Below, piece after piece: positions 1 to 8,721 of a stretch of DNA of 64,000 nt. Within the stretch, counting starts at the first letter, position 1. Every line of letters starts with the position of its first letter. A program made the position numbers and the translations under genes. Source of the DNA: Catonella sp963539695 (lineage in GTDB: Bacteria; Bacillota; Clostridia; Lachnospirales; Lachnospiraceae); assembly GCA_963539695.1 (NCBI GenBank), contig CAUTOC010000008.1:3831-67830 (forward strand), in the 5' to 3' direction. The notes beneath the pieces were generated by a model. That model made no database searches and was not told the DNA's origin. It saw nothing but the letters and a program-made list of their open reading frames with translations.

Positions 1-411
1 ACAGACTGGGTAGATTTGGAACTTACAGAAAGCAGCTATATGCACTTTAATGATGAAAATAAACATATTTTCAATGAGCTTTTTAATATGGGTATAAACA
101 CCTCAATAGACGATTTCGGCACGGGATATTCTTCGCTTAGTTACATTAAATCGCTTAATTTTAATCGTCTTAAAATAGCTAAGGAGCTGATTGATAATAT
201 AGAAAATGATGAAAACTCACAACTCATTATAAAGGCAATTATCATGATGGCTGACGGACTTAAATTAAAAACTATTGCGGAAGGTGTTGAAGATGAATGT
301 CAGCTTAATCTCCTTACCAAGCTGGGCTGCGATGAAGTTCAAGGGTATATTTGGGGTAAGCCGGTGCCGCCAGATGAATTTGAAAAGAAATACATTGTAA
401 ATATAAACTAG
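1..411 (+). CDS. EAL-domain protein, C-terminal part (c-di-GMP phosphodiesterase family)
   Basis: The reading frame is open from base 1, so the gene begins upstream of the window; only the last 136 codons are here. The fragment has the second half of an EAL domain: the ELTE segment, the IDDFGTGYSSLSY loop that carries the metal-binding Asp pair, the AEGVE segment and the DEVQGY segment near the end. These residues belong to the metal and substrate site of c-di-GMP phosphodiesterases. The usual LKID segment reads LKIA, so the Lys is kept but the following Asp is Ala; activity is therefore uncertain. The EAL signature itself and any GGDEF or sensor domain lie outside the window. It fits with the two PilZ proteins at 53947-57549 as part of c-di-GMP control of motility. 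Confidence 0.88.
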   Translation, partial: TDWVDLELTESSYMHFNDENKHIFNELFNMGINTSIDDFGTGYSSLSYIKSLNFNRLKIAKELIDNIENDENSQLIIKAIIMMADGLKLKTIAEGVEDECQLNLLTKLGCDEVQGYIWGKPVPPDEFEKKYIVNIN

Positions 412-423
412 AAAGGATTTTAT

Positions 424-2193
424 ATGTCATTTGACGGAACTGTCGTGGCAGGCATCACCCACGAATTAAAATGCTGCTTAACAGGCGGTTATATTACTAA
501 AATTGCTCAGCCGGAGAAGGATGCTCTCGTACTTACTATTAAAAATAAGAGGGAACAATATAGGCTCTTTTTATCCGCCAATGCTTCACTCCCTCTTGCT
601 TACCTTACTAAGGAGAACAGAAAGTCGCCAATGACAGCTCCAAATTTCTGTATGCTTCTTAGAAAACATCTCGGAAGTGCCAAAATACTTAATATTTCCC
701 AACCGGGACTTGAAAGAATAATATGTATAAAAACTGAACACTTAGATGAAATGGGTGATTTATCCGTAAAGCATCTTATAATAGAACTAATGGGCAAATA
801 CAGCAATATCATCCTGATTGATGATGAAGAAAAAGTACTTGACAGCATAAAGCATGTATCTATGCTTGTAAGTTCAGTTAGGGAAATTTTACCGGGAAAA
901 AGCTATTTTATACCGGTACAGGAAGGCAGAATCAATCCCTTTGAGGCTGATTTATACTATTTTACTGATATAATTGCAAAAAAGCCTGTATCAATCGGAA
1001 AAGCCATATATACCTCTCTTACCGGCTTTTCTCCACAGCTTGCTAATGAAATCTGTGCACTTTCAGAACTTGATGCGGATTTATCCACAGCTTCGCTTAA
1101 TATAAAAAATGTAAATACACTTTTTAATAATTTTCAAAAATTTATCGCTTATATTAAAAATGCTGAATTTACACCTTCCATTTATTACGATGTAAACTTT
1201 ATACCAAAGGCTTTTGCCGCCTTCAAACTTAGTATATATAGTGATATGGAAAATAAAACTTTTCCCGGTCTTTCTTCTCTCCTTGAGGAATTTTATAACT
1301 CTAAGGATAAAACCGACAGAATAAGACAAAAGTCAACCGACCTTAGAAAACTTATTACTAATGCAATATCAAGAACTGCAAACAAACTTGATATTTTTGC
1401 AAAACAACTTAGGGATACGGAAAACAGGGATAAATTCAGAATCTACGGTGAGCTTATCACCACCTATGGTTATCAGGCAAATGACGGCGATAAGGTGCTT
1501 ACCTGTACTGACTACTATTCAGGCAAGGAAATAAATATAAGTTTAGATACAACCATTCCCGTTATGGCAAATGCAAAGAAATATTTTGACAGATATGCTC
1601 GTCTTAAAAGAACTTACGAAGCCGTGCTTGTTCAACAAGAAGAAGCACAGCTGGAGCTTAGCCATTTAGATTCCATAAAAATGTCACTTGATATAGCTGA
1701 AAGTGAAGAAGATCTTGCTGAAATCAGAAAAGAACTTGAAAATGCCGGCTATGCAAAAAAGACTACATTAAGCGGTAAAAAGGGAAAGGCAAAAGAGGCA
1801 AAAGGTACACCGCTACATTTTATTTCAAGTGACGGTTTTGATATATATGTCGGTAAAAATAATATACAGAATGATTACCTTACTTTTAAGTTGGCTTCAA
1901 ACAATGATTGGTGGTTTCATGCCAAAAAATGTGCAGGTTCTCATGTTCTTCTTGTCACAGGGGGAAAGGAAGTACCTGATAGAACTTTTGAAGAAGCCGG
2001 CAGACTTGCAATTCACTATTCTTCTGTCAACACATCATCTTTACCCTCAGGAGACGGCACTAAACATGAAGTTGACTATGTGCAGAAAAAAGAAGTAAAA
2101 AAGCCAAGCGGAGCAAAACCGGGCTTTGTAGTATATTATAAAAATTATTCACTAACTGCAAATTCAGATATTTCAAATCTTACTCAAATTTAG
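424..2193 (+). CDS. rqcH: RqcH/NFACT-family protein (Rqc2 homolog, ribosome quality control)
   Basis: 589 residues, the usual size for bacterial NFACT proteins, which were once annotated as fibronectin-binding proteins. The N-terminal NFACT-N region covers about residues 1-230, a Lys/Glu-rich helical coiled-coil stretch lies around 290-450, and the NFACT-R domain follows with DWWFHAK and GSHVLL near residues 496-510. Known homologs bind stalled 50S subunits with peptidyl-tRNA and recruit tRNA-Ala to add poly-Ala tails that mark nascent chains for degradation. The ATG has AGAAAGGA upstream, 12 nt after the EAL gene stop, so the two may be cotranscribed; nothing links them functionally. Confidence 0.9.
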   Translation: MSFDGTVVAGITHELKCCLTGGYITKIAQPEKDALVLTIKNKREQYRLFLSANASLPLAYLTKENRKSPMTAPNFCMLLRKHLGSAKILNISQPGLERIICIKTEHLDEMGDLSVKHLIIELMGKYSNIILIDDEEKVLDSIKHVSMLVSSVREILPGKSYFIPVQEGRINPFEADLYYFTDIIAKKPVSIGKAIYTSLTGFSPQLANEICALSELDADLSTASLNIKNVNTLFNNFQKFIAYIKNAEFTPSIYYDVNFIPKAFAAFKLSIYSDMENKTFPGLSSLLEEFYNSKDKTDRIRQKSTDLRKLITNAISRTANKLDIFAKQLRDTENRDKFRIYGELITTYGYQANDGDKVLTCTDYYSGKEINISLDTTIPVMANAKKYFDRYARLKRTYEAVLVQQEEAQLELSHLDSIKMSLDIAESEEDLAEIRKELENAGYAKKTTLSGKKGKAKEAKGTPLHFISSDGFDIYVGKNNIQNDYLTFKLASNNDWWFHAKKCAGSHVLLVTGGKEVPDRTFEEAGRLAIHYSSVNTSSLPSGDGTKHEVDYVQKKEVKKPSGAKPGFVVYYKNYSLTANSDISNLTQI

Positions 2194-2202
2194 GAGGAAT
2201 TT

Positions 2203-3042
2203 ATGATAATAGCAGATATGCACACTCATTCATCTTTCTCCGGAGATTCTGAAACTCCTATGAAAGAACAAATTGAAAAAGCAATAAAGCTTGGGATTAA
2301 ACACTATTGTATTACTGATCATGAAGATTTGTATTATCCTGAAATTCAAGATGAAAATGGAAATTATATAAATATTTTTAGTCTAAATATTCCGGAATAT
2401 TTAGTTCAAATTAAGCACTTAAAAGAAACCTACAAAGACAAAATTAATATTTTAACCGGAATCGAACTTGGTCTTAGCCAAAAAGCTCTTCCTGAATATG
2501 AGGCTTTGTTAAAAGAAAATAATTTTGATTTTGTCATTGCTTCTATTCACCTTATAGACGGAATGGATCCATATTATCCTGAATTTTGGCTATATCATGA
2601 CAGTAAAGAAACTATAAAAAGATATTTTGCAATAATATTAGAAATGATAACTAAATTTACCGACTTTGACTCTCTTGGTCATCTTGACTATATTTTCAGA
2701 TATATAAGAGATGAGGCAGGTAATCCCGGTGACGGACATTATTCATACAGGGAATATGCAAACCTGATTGACCCTATACTCAATCGCATAATAGAACTTG
2801 ACAAGGCTCTTGAAGTAAATACTGCCGGCTACAAATATGGACTTGAGGCTCCTAATCCGCAATCCTCCGTACTTAAACGCTACCGCAAACTTGGCGGCAC
2901 AAAAATAACCATAGGCTCGGACGGACATAAACCTGAACATCTGACCTATGATTTTGATAAATGTGAATCTCTTTTAAAAGAGTTGGAATTTGATGGTTAT
3001 TATATTTATGAAAACAGAAATCCTATAAAGATCAGCTTCTGA
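2203..3042 (+). CDS. PHP-domain phosphoesterase, histidinol-phosphatase (HisJ/HisK) family
   Basis: 279 residues. The N-terminus has the PHP metal motif with the HTH pair (His7, His9), then CITDHE near residue 40, and later IGSDGHK near residue 240, which is the pattern of metal-dependent PHP phosphatases. Length and the LDYIFRY/GHLD region match the HisJ/HisK histidinol-phosphatase subfamily, which makes L-histidinol in histidine synthesis. No other his genes are nearby, so the substrate is inferred from family only. It begins 9 nt after rqcH with a GGAGG site. Its last 11 bases overlap the convergent mnmA gene tail. Confidence 0.82.
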   Translation: MIIADMHTHSSFSGDSETPMKEQIEKAIKLGIKHYCITDHEDLYYPEIQDENGNYINIFSLNIPEYLVQIKHLKETYKDKINILTGIELGLSQKALPEYEALLKENNFDFVIASIHLIDGMDPYYPEFWLYHDSKETIKRYFAIILEMITKFTDFDSLGHLDYIFRYIRDEAGNPGDGHYSYREYANLIDPILNRIIELDKALEVNTAGYKYGLEAPNPQSSVLKRYRKLGGTKITIGSDGHKPEHLTYDFDKCESLLKELEFDGYYIYENRNPIKISF

Positions 3043-4114
3043 CTATCCTTCCACCGCAGACTACCTCTCCCGCCTCATTGTAGACAACCAGCGTTTGACC
3101 CGGGGCGGAGGCTCTCTGTGGTTCTGAAAAATCGACTACAATTTTTTCTCCTTCAAAAGATAATCTACATTCTCCTCCTTTATGATTATATCTGATTTTC
3201 GCTGTATAATACTTATTTGAATTTTCTATTTTTTCTTTGGTTTCAGCCATAAAATTAATTCTCTCAGCCACTACTTTTGTAGTGAAAAGCCCTTCATTAT
3301 CTGAAAGTACCACCTCATTACTCTCCGGTTTTATTTCCTTTACAAACATAGGCTTACCAAATGCTATACCAAGTCCTTTTCTCTGTCCTATAGTATAATG
3401 TATTATCCCTCTATGTTCACCTAATATATTACCTTTTATATCTACAAAATTCCCCTTTTCAGCTACAATTCCATACTCCTTTTCAAGGTATCCCGCATAA
3501 TCTCTATCAGGTATAAAACAAATCTCCATACTGTCAGGTTTGGTTGCAACTTCTATTCCTGCTTCCTCCGCCATTTTCCTAACTTCATTTTTTTCATACT
3601 TTCCAAGAGGCAACAAAGTATTTTTAAGCTGTTTTTGTGTAAGGTTACAAAGTGCGTATGTCTGGTCTTTAGTTGCTGTAAGTGAATTGGCAATAGTATA
3701 CCTGCCATTTTCAAGTTCTTTTATTTTTGCATAATGTCCGGTTGCCACATATTCTGCACCAAAAAATTCCGCTCCCTTAAAAAGAGCTTCCCATTTTACC
3801 ATTCTGTTGCATAGGGTACAAGGATTAGGTGTCTCTCCATTCTTATAAGAAGCAGCAAAATAATCCATTACATTTTTTCTAAAATCTTCTCTAACATCCA
3901 CCAGCTTATATGGTATACCTAAAGTTTCCGCCACCTTCTTTGCATCTTCTTTAGCTTCTGTTCCGAGACAGCCGCTATTTACAGTGTCCTTTACTCCCTC
4001 AGTCCATATATCCATAGTAATTCCATATACTTCATAGCCTTCCTTTTTAAGAAGATATGCAGCTACCGAGGAATCTACTCCACCCGACAAACCAACTGCT
4101 ACTTTTTTTGCCAT
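3032..4114 (-). CDS. mnmA: tRNA-specific 2-thiouridylase MnmA
   Basis: 360 residues, full length for MnmA. The PP-loop SGGVDSS is at residues 9-15 and binds ATP. The catalytic pair is Cys99 (in NPCTLCNR) and Cys199 (in SMEICFIP), and the GQRKGLGI segment is in the central domain. The enzyme puts sulfur on U34 of tRNA-Lys, tRNA-Glu and tRNA-Gln. It starts 7 nt after the Rrf2-type regulator, so they are one operon. In many Firmicutes an iscS/nifS desulfurase sits between these two genes; here none is present and the sulfur donor must be encoded elsewhere. Confidence 0.96.
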   Translation of the reverse strand: MAKKVAVGLSGGVDSSVAAYLLKKEGYEVYGITMDIWTEGVKDTVNSGCLGTEAKEDAKKVAETLGIPYKLVDVREDFRKNVMDYFAASYKNGETPNPCTLCNRMVKWEALFKGAEFFGAEYVATGHYAKIKELENGRYTIANSLTATKDQTYALCNLTQKQLKNTLLPLGKYEKNEVRKMAEEAGIEVATKPDSMEICFIPDRDYAGYLEKEYGIVAEKGNFVDIKGNILGEHRGIIHYTIGQRKGLGIAFGKPMFVKEIKPESNEVVLSDNEGLFTTKVVAERINFMAETKEKIENSNKYYTAKIRYNHKGGECRLSFEGEKIVVDFSEPQRASAPGQTLVVYNEAGEVVCGGRIVRS

Positions 4115-4121
4115 TTTTCTC

Positions 4122-4598
4122 CTATCCTAATTTCATAGATTTCCTGTTACATACCGGAACCATATTTTTATCACAACCATTTTCCTCTAATAAATGTCTG
4201 CCCTCATTTGCAAGTTCAGAAATCATAAGATTATCCACTGCCTGATTTATGCTGTCTGCAATCCTCTTCCAAACAAATTTAGTCACACAGGTTTCTGAAC
4301 CTTCACAAAGTGAACCATCTATTTCAGCACAATCCACAGGATTCAAATCTCCTTCCAAAGCCCTTAGCACCTCTCCTACTGAAATCTCCTCAGCAGACCT
4401 TGCAAGCACATATCCACCCTGTGCTCCTCTTAAACTGTTTACTATACCGGCCTTTTTTAACATAGCTATCAACTTTTCAAGATAATTCTCTGAAATAAAC
4501 TGTCTAGCCGCTATACTGCTTACCGAAGCTGCTTCATTGTGCATAGCTATATCAAGCACAGCCTTTAACCCGTACCTTCCTTTAGTTGAAATCTTCAT
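4122..4598 (-). CDS. Rrf2/IscR-family transcriptional regulator with three Fe-S type cysteines
   Basis: 158 residues. A winged-helix DNA-binding domain fills about residues 1-80 (MKISTKGRYGLKAV start, GYVLAR wing). Cys90, Cys98 and Cys104 lie where IscR has its [2Fe-2S] ligands, so it probably senses Fe-S status; CymR-type Rrf2 proteins lack them. Two more Cys are in the C-terminal tail, which is unusual. It is the first gene of the mnmA operon. A short dyad (CTATA...TATAG) with a TATAAT core lies at 4606-4621, directly before the ribosome-binding site, and could be an autoregulatory site, but it is too close to the ATG for an ordinary leader. Confidence 0.9.
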   Translation of the reverse strand: MKISTKGRYGLKAVLDIAMHNEAASVSSIAARQFISENYLEKLIAMLKKAGIVNSLRGAQGGYVLARSAEEISVGEVLRALEGDLNPVDCAEIDGSLCEGSETCVTKFVWKRIADSINQAVDNLMISELANEGRHLLEENGCDKNMVPVCNRKSMKLG

Positions 4599-4647
4599 GC
4601 TTTTCTCCTATATTATACTATAGCTGTAGAAATAATTCATAACTGTA

Positions 4648-5592
4648 TCAGACAAATATCAATAATGCAATATTCCTGATTAGTCCTGATTTAAAAAATT
4701 TATTTTTGATTATACTAATTCTCCTACCTAAAAATCCTTTAGTTTTAAGTGCTGCAAATTCCTCGGCAGTATTAAGTTTCGACTTTGTAAGATATTCTCC
4801 GAAATACTTAATAAATTCCTCTCCCTGACTTATATTTTCTCTTATTCTTTGCCTTATTTCATACATTTTACTAAACCTCACCTTAAAATAAGAACTAAAA
4901 CTCTCACCACCGACTACATTGTTTTCATGTTGTCTATAATACTCTGTAAAGCCCTCTACATAACCAATCTTTCCAAAACCGGCTGCAAGCAGTCCGAACC
5001 ACCAGTCATGCATTTTAGCTTTTTTATACGGCACAAGTCCTCTCTTTTCCGCTTTAAGCTCCAACTCTACCAAAGCCTTATTTATCATAATCGTACCGCC
5101 TATGAGTTTATTTTCCATAAGCAGGTAATTAAATGAAATTTTTGTCCTATCTACTTTTTCTGCCTCAAAATATGAAGTAGATGTTACTGCTAAGTTTTTA
5201 TCAGTAATAACCACATCCGAAAATACAAGAGTCGGCTTACTCTCCTCTATTTGCTTTATTTTAGTAAGTGAACGACTAAGCTTATCCTTTACCCACACAT
5301 CATCCTGATCCGAAAAACAAAAATAATCTGCATACGGAGCACAATTAGTTGCTACTTCTTTTATTCCGTTAAAAAAGTTACCCGCTGCCCCCAAATTTAC
5401 CTTATTTCTCTGAAAATATATTTTATCGGGATAATTTTTTATATACTCATTTACAATAACCTCTGTATTATCTTTTGAATTATCATCAAAAATAAATAGT
5501 TTCCAGTCAGTATAATCCTGTGTCAATATAGAATCTATCTGCTCTTTTATATATTTTTCTCCGTTATAAGTACCCATTATTATAGCAATCAT
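4648..5592 (-). CDS. GT2 glycosyltransferase, rhamnosyltransferase-like
   Basis: 314 residues. An N-terminal GT-A fold is seen from MGTYNGEKYI, FDDNSKDNT (nucleotide-sugar site) and FSDQDDVW, the typical DxD-containing segment near residue 95. The latter motif and the HDWW segment near 190 are common in rhamnosyl- and other deoxyhexosyl-transferases of cell-surface polysaccharide. The start overlaps the previous glycosyltransferase stop by 4 nt (ATGA type), so the two are translationally coupled and probably add successive sugars. A hydrophobic stretch at the end (RNIALLIFV) may touch the membrane. Sugar and acceptor cannot be told from sequence. Confidence 0.85.
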   Translation of the reverse strand: MIAIIMGTYNGEKYIKEQIDSILTQDYTDWKLFIFDDNSKDNTEVIVNEYIKNYPDKIYFQRNKVNLGAAGNFFNGIKEVATNCAPYADYFCFSDQDDVWVKDKLSRSLTKIKQIEESKPTLVFSDVVITDKNLAVTSTSYFEAEKVDRTKISFNYLLMENKLIGGTIMINKALVELELKAEKRGLVPYKKAKMHDWWFGLLAAGFGKIGYVEGFTEYYRQHENNVVGGESFSSYFKVRFSKMYEIRQRIRENISQGEEFIKYFGEYLTKSKLNTAEEFAALKTKGFLGRRISIIKNKFFKSGLIRNIALLIFV

Positions 5593-6494
5593 TTAAAATA
5601 ATCCTTATTCATACAAAATTTCATAACCATACTCTTAGGCAATTTATCATATTTTTTACCCAGTTTATAGCCAATCAGCTTTGCTGCACTGTGAAATACA
5701 AGTTTTGGTATCAGGTAAAATTTTCCTGACTTTAGTAAATGAACGGCTGTATCCTTAACCAATTTTTTACCTTCTTTATAGGAAGATACTTTTTCAAATA
5801 CTTCTTTATATTCCCTATGAGATGCACCTAAGTCAAAGTTTCTTGTAAACTGCTGTTTCATGCTATATTCATGATAATGAACTACCCTTGCATCTGCCTT
5901 ATAGACTATCTTAAAGTCCATTTCCATTAATTTTGCAGCCATAAGCATATCTTCATTAAATACAGTACGCTTTACAAAACCGCCTGCCTCACTATAAGCA
6001 CTCTTTCTGTAAGCTGCACAAACATCCGAACAAAACCAAGCCTTTATTCCCATAGTCTTTATATCTTCTTTAGTTTTTATACTGTCTTTATCAGGATAAT
6101 TAAACTCTCTGGTATATCTTTCTATCTCTCCTGCCTTTTCATCCGTTTCCTGTCTTGCATAAACTAGAGCCACCTTTTCATCACTAAAAGCAGATAAAAG
6201 ATTACTAAAAAGCATTCCGTTTTTTGGTCTTGCATCCTGTGTCATGCATATAAATATATCAGCCTTTGAAAGTTCTGCCCCCATTCTTCTAGTCGCACCA
6301 TGATCAAAATCGGATTTTTTAATATGAGTTACATTTATGGGCAAAATATCTTCAAATTCTTTTTTCCAAAATTTTTCTTCAGTATTTATAATAAATATAT
6401 TGTCCGGTTTTAAGGTCTGAATTAATATCCCTTTAAGCAATTCATTAAACTCTGTGCCCGGTTTATAAGTAGGTATTATTATATCAAATGTCAT
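5589..6494 (-). CDS. GT2 glycosyltransferase, rhamnosyltransferase-like
   Basis: 301 residues with a GT-A N-terminus (IIPTYKPG), a DHGATRR segment and an MTQDARP segment that takes the DxD role, then FNEDM(L) near residue 180, as in bacterial rhamnosyltransferases. It is first in a two-gene unit with its own promoter at 6530-6558. The C-terminal 80 residues are Lys-rich and hydrophobic, as expected for a membrane-associated enzyme. The pair next to a flagellar operon raises flagellin or surface glycan modification as options, but they are transcribed from a separate promoter behind a terminator, so this link is only suggestive. Confidence 0.83.
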   Translation of the reverse strand: MTFDIIIPTYKPGTEFNELLKGILIQTLKPDNIFIINTEEKFWKKEFEDILPINVTHIKKSDFDHGATRRMGAELSKADIFICMTQDARPKNGMLFSNLLSAFSDEKVALVYARQETDEKAGEIERYTREFNYPDKDSIKTKEDIKTMGIKAWFCSDVCAAYRKSAYSEAGGFVKRTVFNEDMLMAAKLMEMDFKIVYKADARVVHYHEYSMKQQFTRNFDLGASHREYKEVFEKVSSYKEGKKLVKDTAVHLLKSGKFYLIPKLVFHSAAKLIGYKLGKKYDKLPKSMVMKFCMNKDYFK

Positions 6495-6529
6495 TATTTT
6501 TCTTCTTTCCGGTTATTATTTGAATTTAA

Positions 6530-6558
6530 AGTATAACAAATTGTAGTTAGTCTGTAAA
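6530..6558 (-). promoter_or_regulatory. sigma-A promoter for the glycosyltransferase pair
   Basis: On the minus strand TTTACA (6558-6553) and TATACT (6535-6530) are spaced by 17 nt, each with 5 of 6 consensus bases, 36 nt before the glycosyltransferase ATG. Confidence 0.7.
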
Positions 6559-6584
6559 CAGGCTTAATATATCACTAACAAGAT

Positions 6585-6631
6585 ACAAAATATAAAAACC
6601 CCAACACCATTTATAACAAATAGTGCTGAGG
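6585..6631 (-). terminator. Rho-independent terminator of the flagellar operon
   Basis: An 11-bp stem (minus-strand arm CCTCAGCACTA at 6631-6621, partner at 6609-6599, with G-U pairs) and an 11-nt loop are followed by TTTTTATA. It lies 25 nt after the flgE stop, so flgE is the last gene of this operon. Confidence 0.85.
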
Positions 6632-6656
6632 CCTTCATCTAATAAGCTTTTATCAA

Positions 6657-8141
6657 TTATCTCTTGAGGTTAATAAGTTCCTCAAGGATTGAATCTGTAG
6701 TAGTAATAGTTCTTGAGTTTGCCTGGAAACCACGCTGAGTAGTAATCATCTCCGTAAACTGTGCAGCAAGGTCTACATTTGACATCTCAAGCATACCTGT
6801 CTGAATCTTTCCACCATCAGAAGTAACATCCTGACCTACTCCATCAAAGTTACCTGAGTTCGTAGTTTCTACAAAGTTACTGTTTCCGACAGCTTCAAGA
6901 CCGCCCGGATTTCTAAATTTTGCAACGGCAATCTGTCCAAGAAGTTTAAGATCTCCATTGTCATAAGTACCATAAGCCTTACCTGAACTATCTATGGTAA
7001 CACCTGTCATAGTGCCTTTCATCTTACCTTTACCATTACCGTCTACATCACCCATAGTTGACTCTATTTTAGATGAAGTCTGACTTGCAAACATGGTAAG
7101 CTTAGAAAAATCCATTTCAATGTTTTCAAATGGGTTAGGTGTTTTACCTCCAATATTAAGGAACATCTTTTTAATGTTAGCACCCTCTTCCAAATCGTCA
7201 GCATTATAATCATCACTTTCATCTTCAGCAAGTGACTTAAACTTACCTGTCTTTCCGTCAAATACTGCATTAAACTTTGCACCATCAAATTTTGGCTTAC
7301 CATCTTCAATATCTGCCGGTCCAACATCACCTAGCGATGTTTTATCTTTAGTAAGACTTGCACCCCAACCTGTCGGTTCATAGGTTACATTTCCATTTTC
7401 ATCCGTAATCTTATTATACATAATGGACTTACCGTCTTTAAGTATATCATTAAGTTCTATGTTGTACGCATTCTTTGAAGCAGAACTCTGTTTGATAGTA
7501 AATTTAGCTGTATATTTATAACCTAATTTATCATAAAAGTTCATTTGGAAGGTACGACCTGCTGAGCCCGGTGCCATAGTCTTATCTGTTTGATCAAGGT
7601 TTCCTGATATGTAAGAAGCCTTTGTAGCCTCCGGATCAGTATACTGATTTTCAGGAGACATAAGTTTAAGGTCTGAAACCGGACCCGGCTTAATTCTGGT
7701 AGGATCATCAGGGTCTACCTGCCACCCCTGTACCTTAGCACCGTCTGAGGTAACGAGATTTCCGTCAGGGTCTACAGTAAAAGCACCGTTCTTTGTAAAG
7801 TATGTTCTTCCTCCACTCTTTGTTACAAAGAATGAGTTTCCTGTAAGCATACAGTCAAAAGCATTGTTAGTAGTCTGTGAGCCGCCCTGTCCTGTTATGT
7901 TCTTAGAGATAGATGCTACATTTGTACCGAGACCTATCTGTTTAGGGTTAATACCACCCACATTTGTCTCTTTATTAGGACCTGAAGAAGCCTGTGTAGT
8001 CTGATAATATACATCAGAAAATACAGTGGAACTGGATTTAAAACCTACTGTATTTACATTCGCAATATTGTTACCTATAACATCCATCTTGGTCTGATGT
8101 GCTCTAAGTCCGGCTACACCAGAAAAAAGTGATCTCATCAT
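6657..8141 (-). CDS. flgE: Flagellar hook protein FlgE
   Basis: 494 residues. The N-terminus MMRSLFSGVAGL with VIGNNIANVNTVGFK is the rod/hook family D0 signature, and the C-terminus (LEMSNVDLAAQFTEMITTQRGFQANSRTI) is the matching D0 helix. The middle 350 residues are the variable exposed hook domains. FlgE polymerises under the FlgD cap to build the hook. It is last in the flgB-flgE operon, directly before a terminator; genes that often follow flgE in related bacteria (flbD, motA, motB, fliL, fliM) are not here. A GGAGGT site lies 9 nt before the first of two ATGs. Confidence 0.96.
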   Translation of the reverse strand: MMRSLFSGVAGLRAHQTKMDVIGNNIANVNTVGFKSSSTVFSDVYYQTTQASSGPNKETNVGGINPKQIGLGTNVASISKNITGQGGSQTTNNAFDCMLTGNSFFVTKSGGRTYFTKNGAFTVDPDGNLVTSDGAKVQGWQVDPDDPTRIKPGPVSDLKLMSPENQYTDPEATKASYISGNLDQTDKTMAPGSAGRTFQMNFYDKLGYKYTAKFTIKQSSASKNAYNIELNDILKDGKSIMYNKITDENGNVTYEPTGWGASLTKDKTSLGDVGPADIEDGKPKFDGAKFNAVFDGKTGKFKSLAEDESDDYNADDLEEGANIKKMFLNIGGKTPNPFENIEMDFSKLTMFASQTSSKIESTMGDVDGNGKGKMKGTMTGVTIDSSGKAYGTYDNGDLKLLGQIAVAKFRNPGGLEAVGNSNFVETTNSGNFDGVGQDVTSDGGKIQTGMLEMSNVDLAAQFTEMITTQRGFQANSRTITTTDSILEELINLKR

Positions 8142-8228
8142 AATTAAATGACCTCCATTGTAAACTATTTATATAATAAGTGTCTCCTCTGCCATTCAGA
8201 AACAAAAGCCTCCATTTAAGGTCCGGCT

Positions 8229-8630
8229 TTAACTTATTACTGCACCATCAATATTTGTGAAAATTTTATCTTCACTATCCCCTACAGCAGTTACTACCAT
8301 ATTGTTTTTCACATTTACTATAAATGCAAGTTCGTCAACTACTATAAGCGACTCGTTGATTCCTTTCTGTCTTGCTCTGTCAGTTCCTTCTGAAAGTCTT
8401 GATATCTGCTCATTTGATAAATTGATATTACGACTGGCAAGCCTTGCATTAGCGTGTTTAGAGAATCTTAGTGCTTTAGCACCTCTTTCGGACTCACTGA
8501 TAAGTATATCTCTAAAACTTGTTCCTGTAAAGGCGGTTTTATCTTTAACCTTTTTTTCATTTGTATTTTGGTCAAGATACCTTCCTCTAACTTGTTCAAT
8601 GGAACCGAAACTTCCATTATTTACATTCAT
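8229..8630 (-). CDS. Small flagellar operon protein (TIGR02530-like)
   Basis: 133 residues from the ATG at 8630, chosen because GGGAGGTGAG lies directly upstream; a longer GTG start would remove that site. The C-terminal region (KHANARLASRNI, then VDELAFIVNVKNNMVVTAV) matches the small conserved protein found between flgD and flgE in Bacillus and Clostridium flagellar operons. Its role is not well defined; it is presumed to help hook assembly. The N-terminal 40 residues are polar and probably disordered. The position between flgD and flgE supports the call. Confidence 0.82.
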   Translation of the reverse strand: MNVNNGSFGSIEQVRGRYLDQNTNEKKVKDKTAFTGTSFRDILISESERGAKALRFSKHANARLASRNINLSNEQISRLSEGTDRARQKGINESLIVVDELAFIVNVKNNMVVTAVGDSEDKIFTNIDGAVIS

Positions 8631-8663
8631 TTGCTCACCTCCCACATAAATTTATCAACAATT

Positions 8664-8700
8664 CAGGGTAAAAGTTAACACTACATTTTCCATTACCCTG
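8664..8700. repeat. Intra-operon hairpin between flgD and the next gene
   Basis: CAGGGTAA (8664-8671) and TTACCCTG (8693-8700) form an 8-bp perfect stem with a 21-nt loop. There is no T-run, so it is more likely an mRNA stability or processing hairpin than a terminator. Confidence 0.45.
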
Positions 8701-8721
8701 CATTGTCGAAATTATGAAAGG

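Noticed and set aside
1081..1329. Minus-strand frame inside rqcH (and similar antisense frames over most genes)
   Set aside because: Shadows of strongly conserved genes, without ribosome-binding sites or recognisable domains.
4606..4621. TATAAT as a -10 box for the Rrf2 gene
   Set aside because: It is 14 nt from the ATG and would place the TSS within the ribosome-binding site; no good -35 is found.
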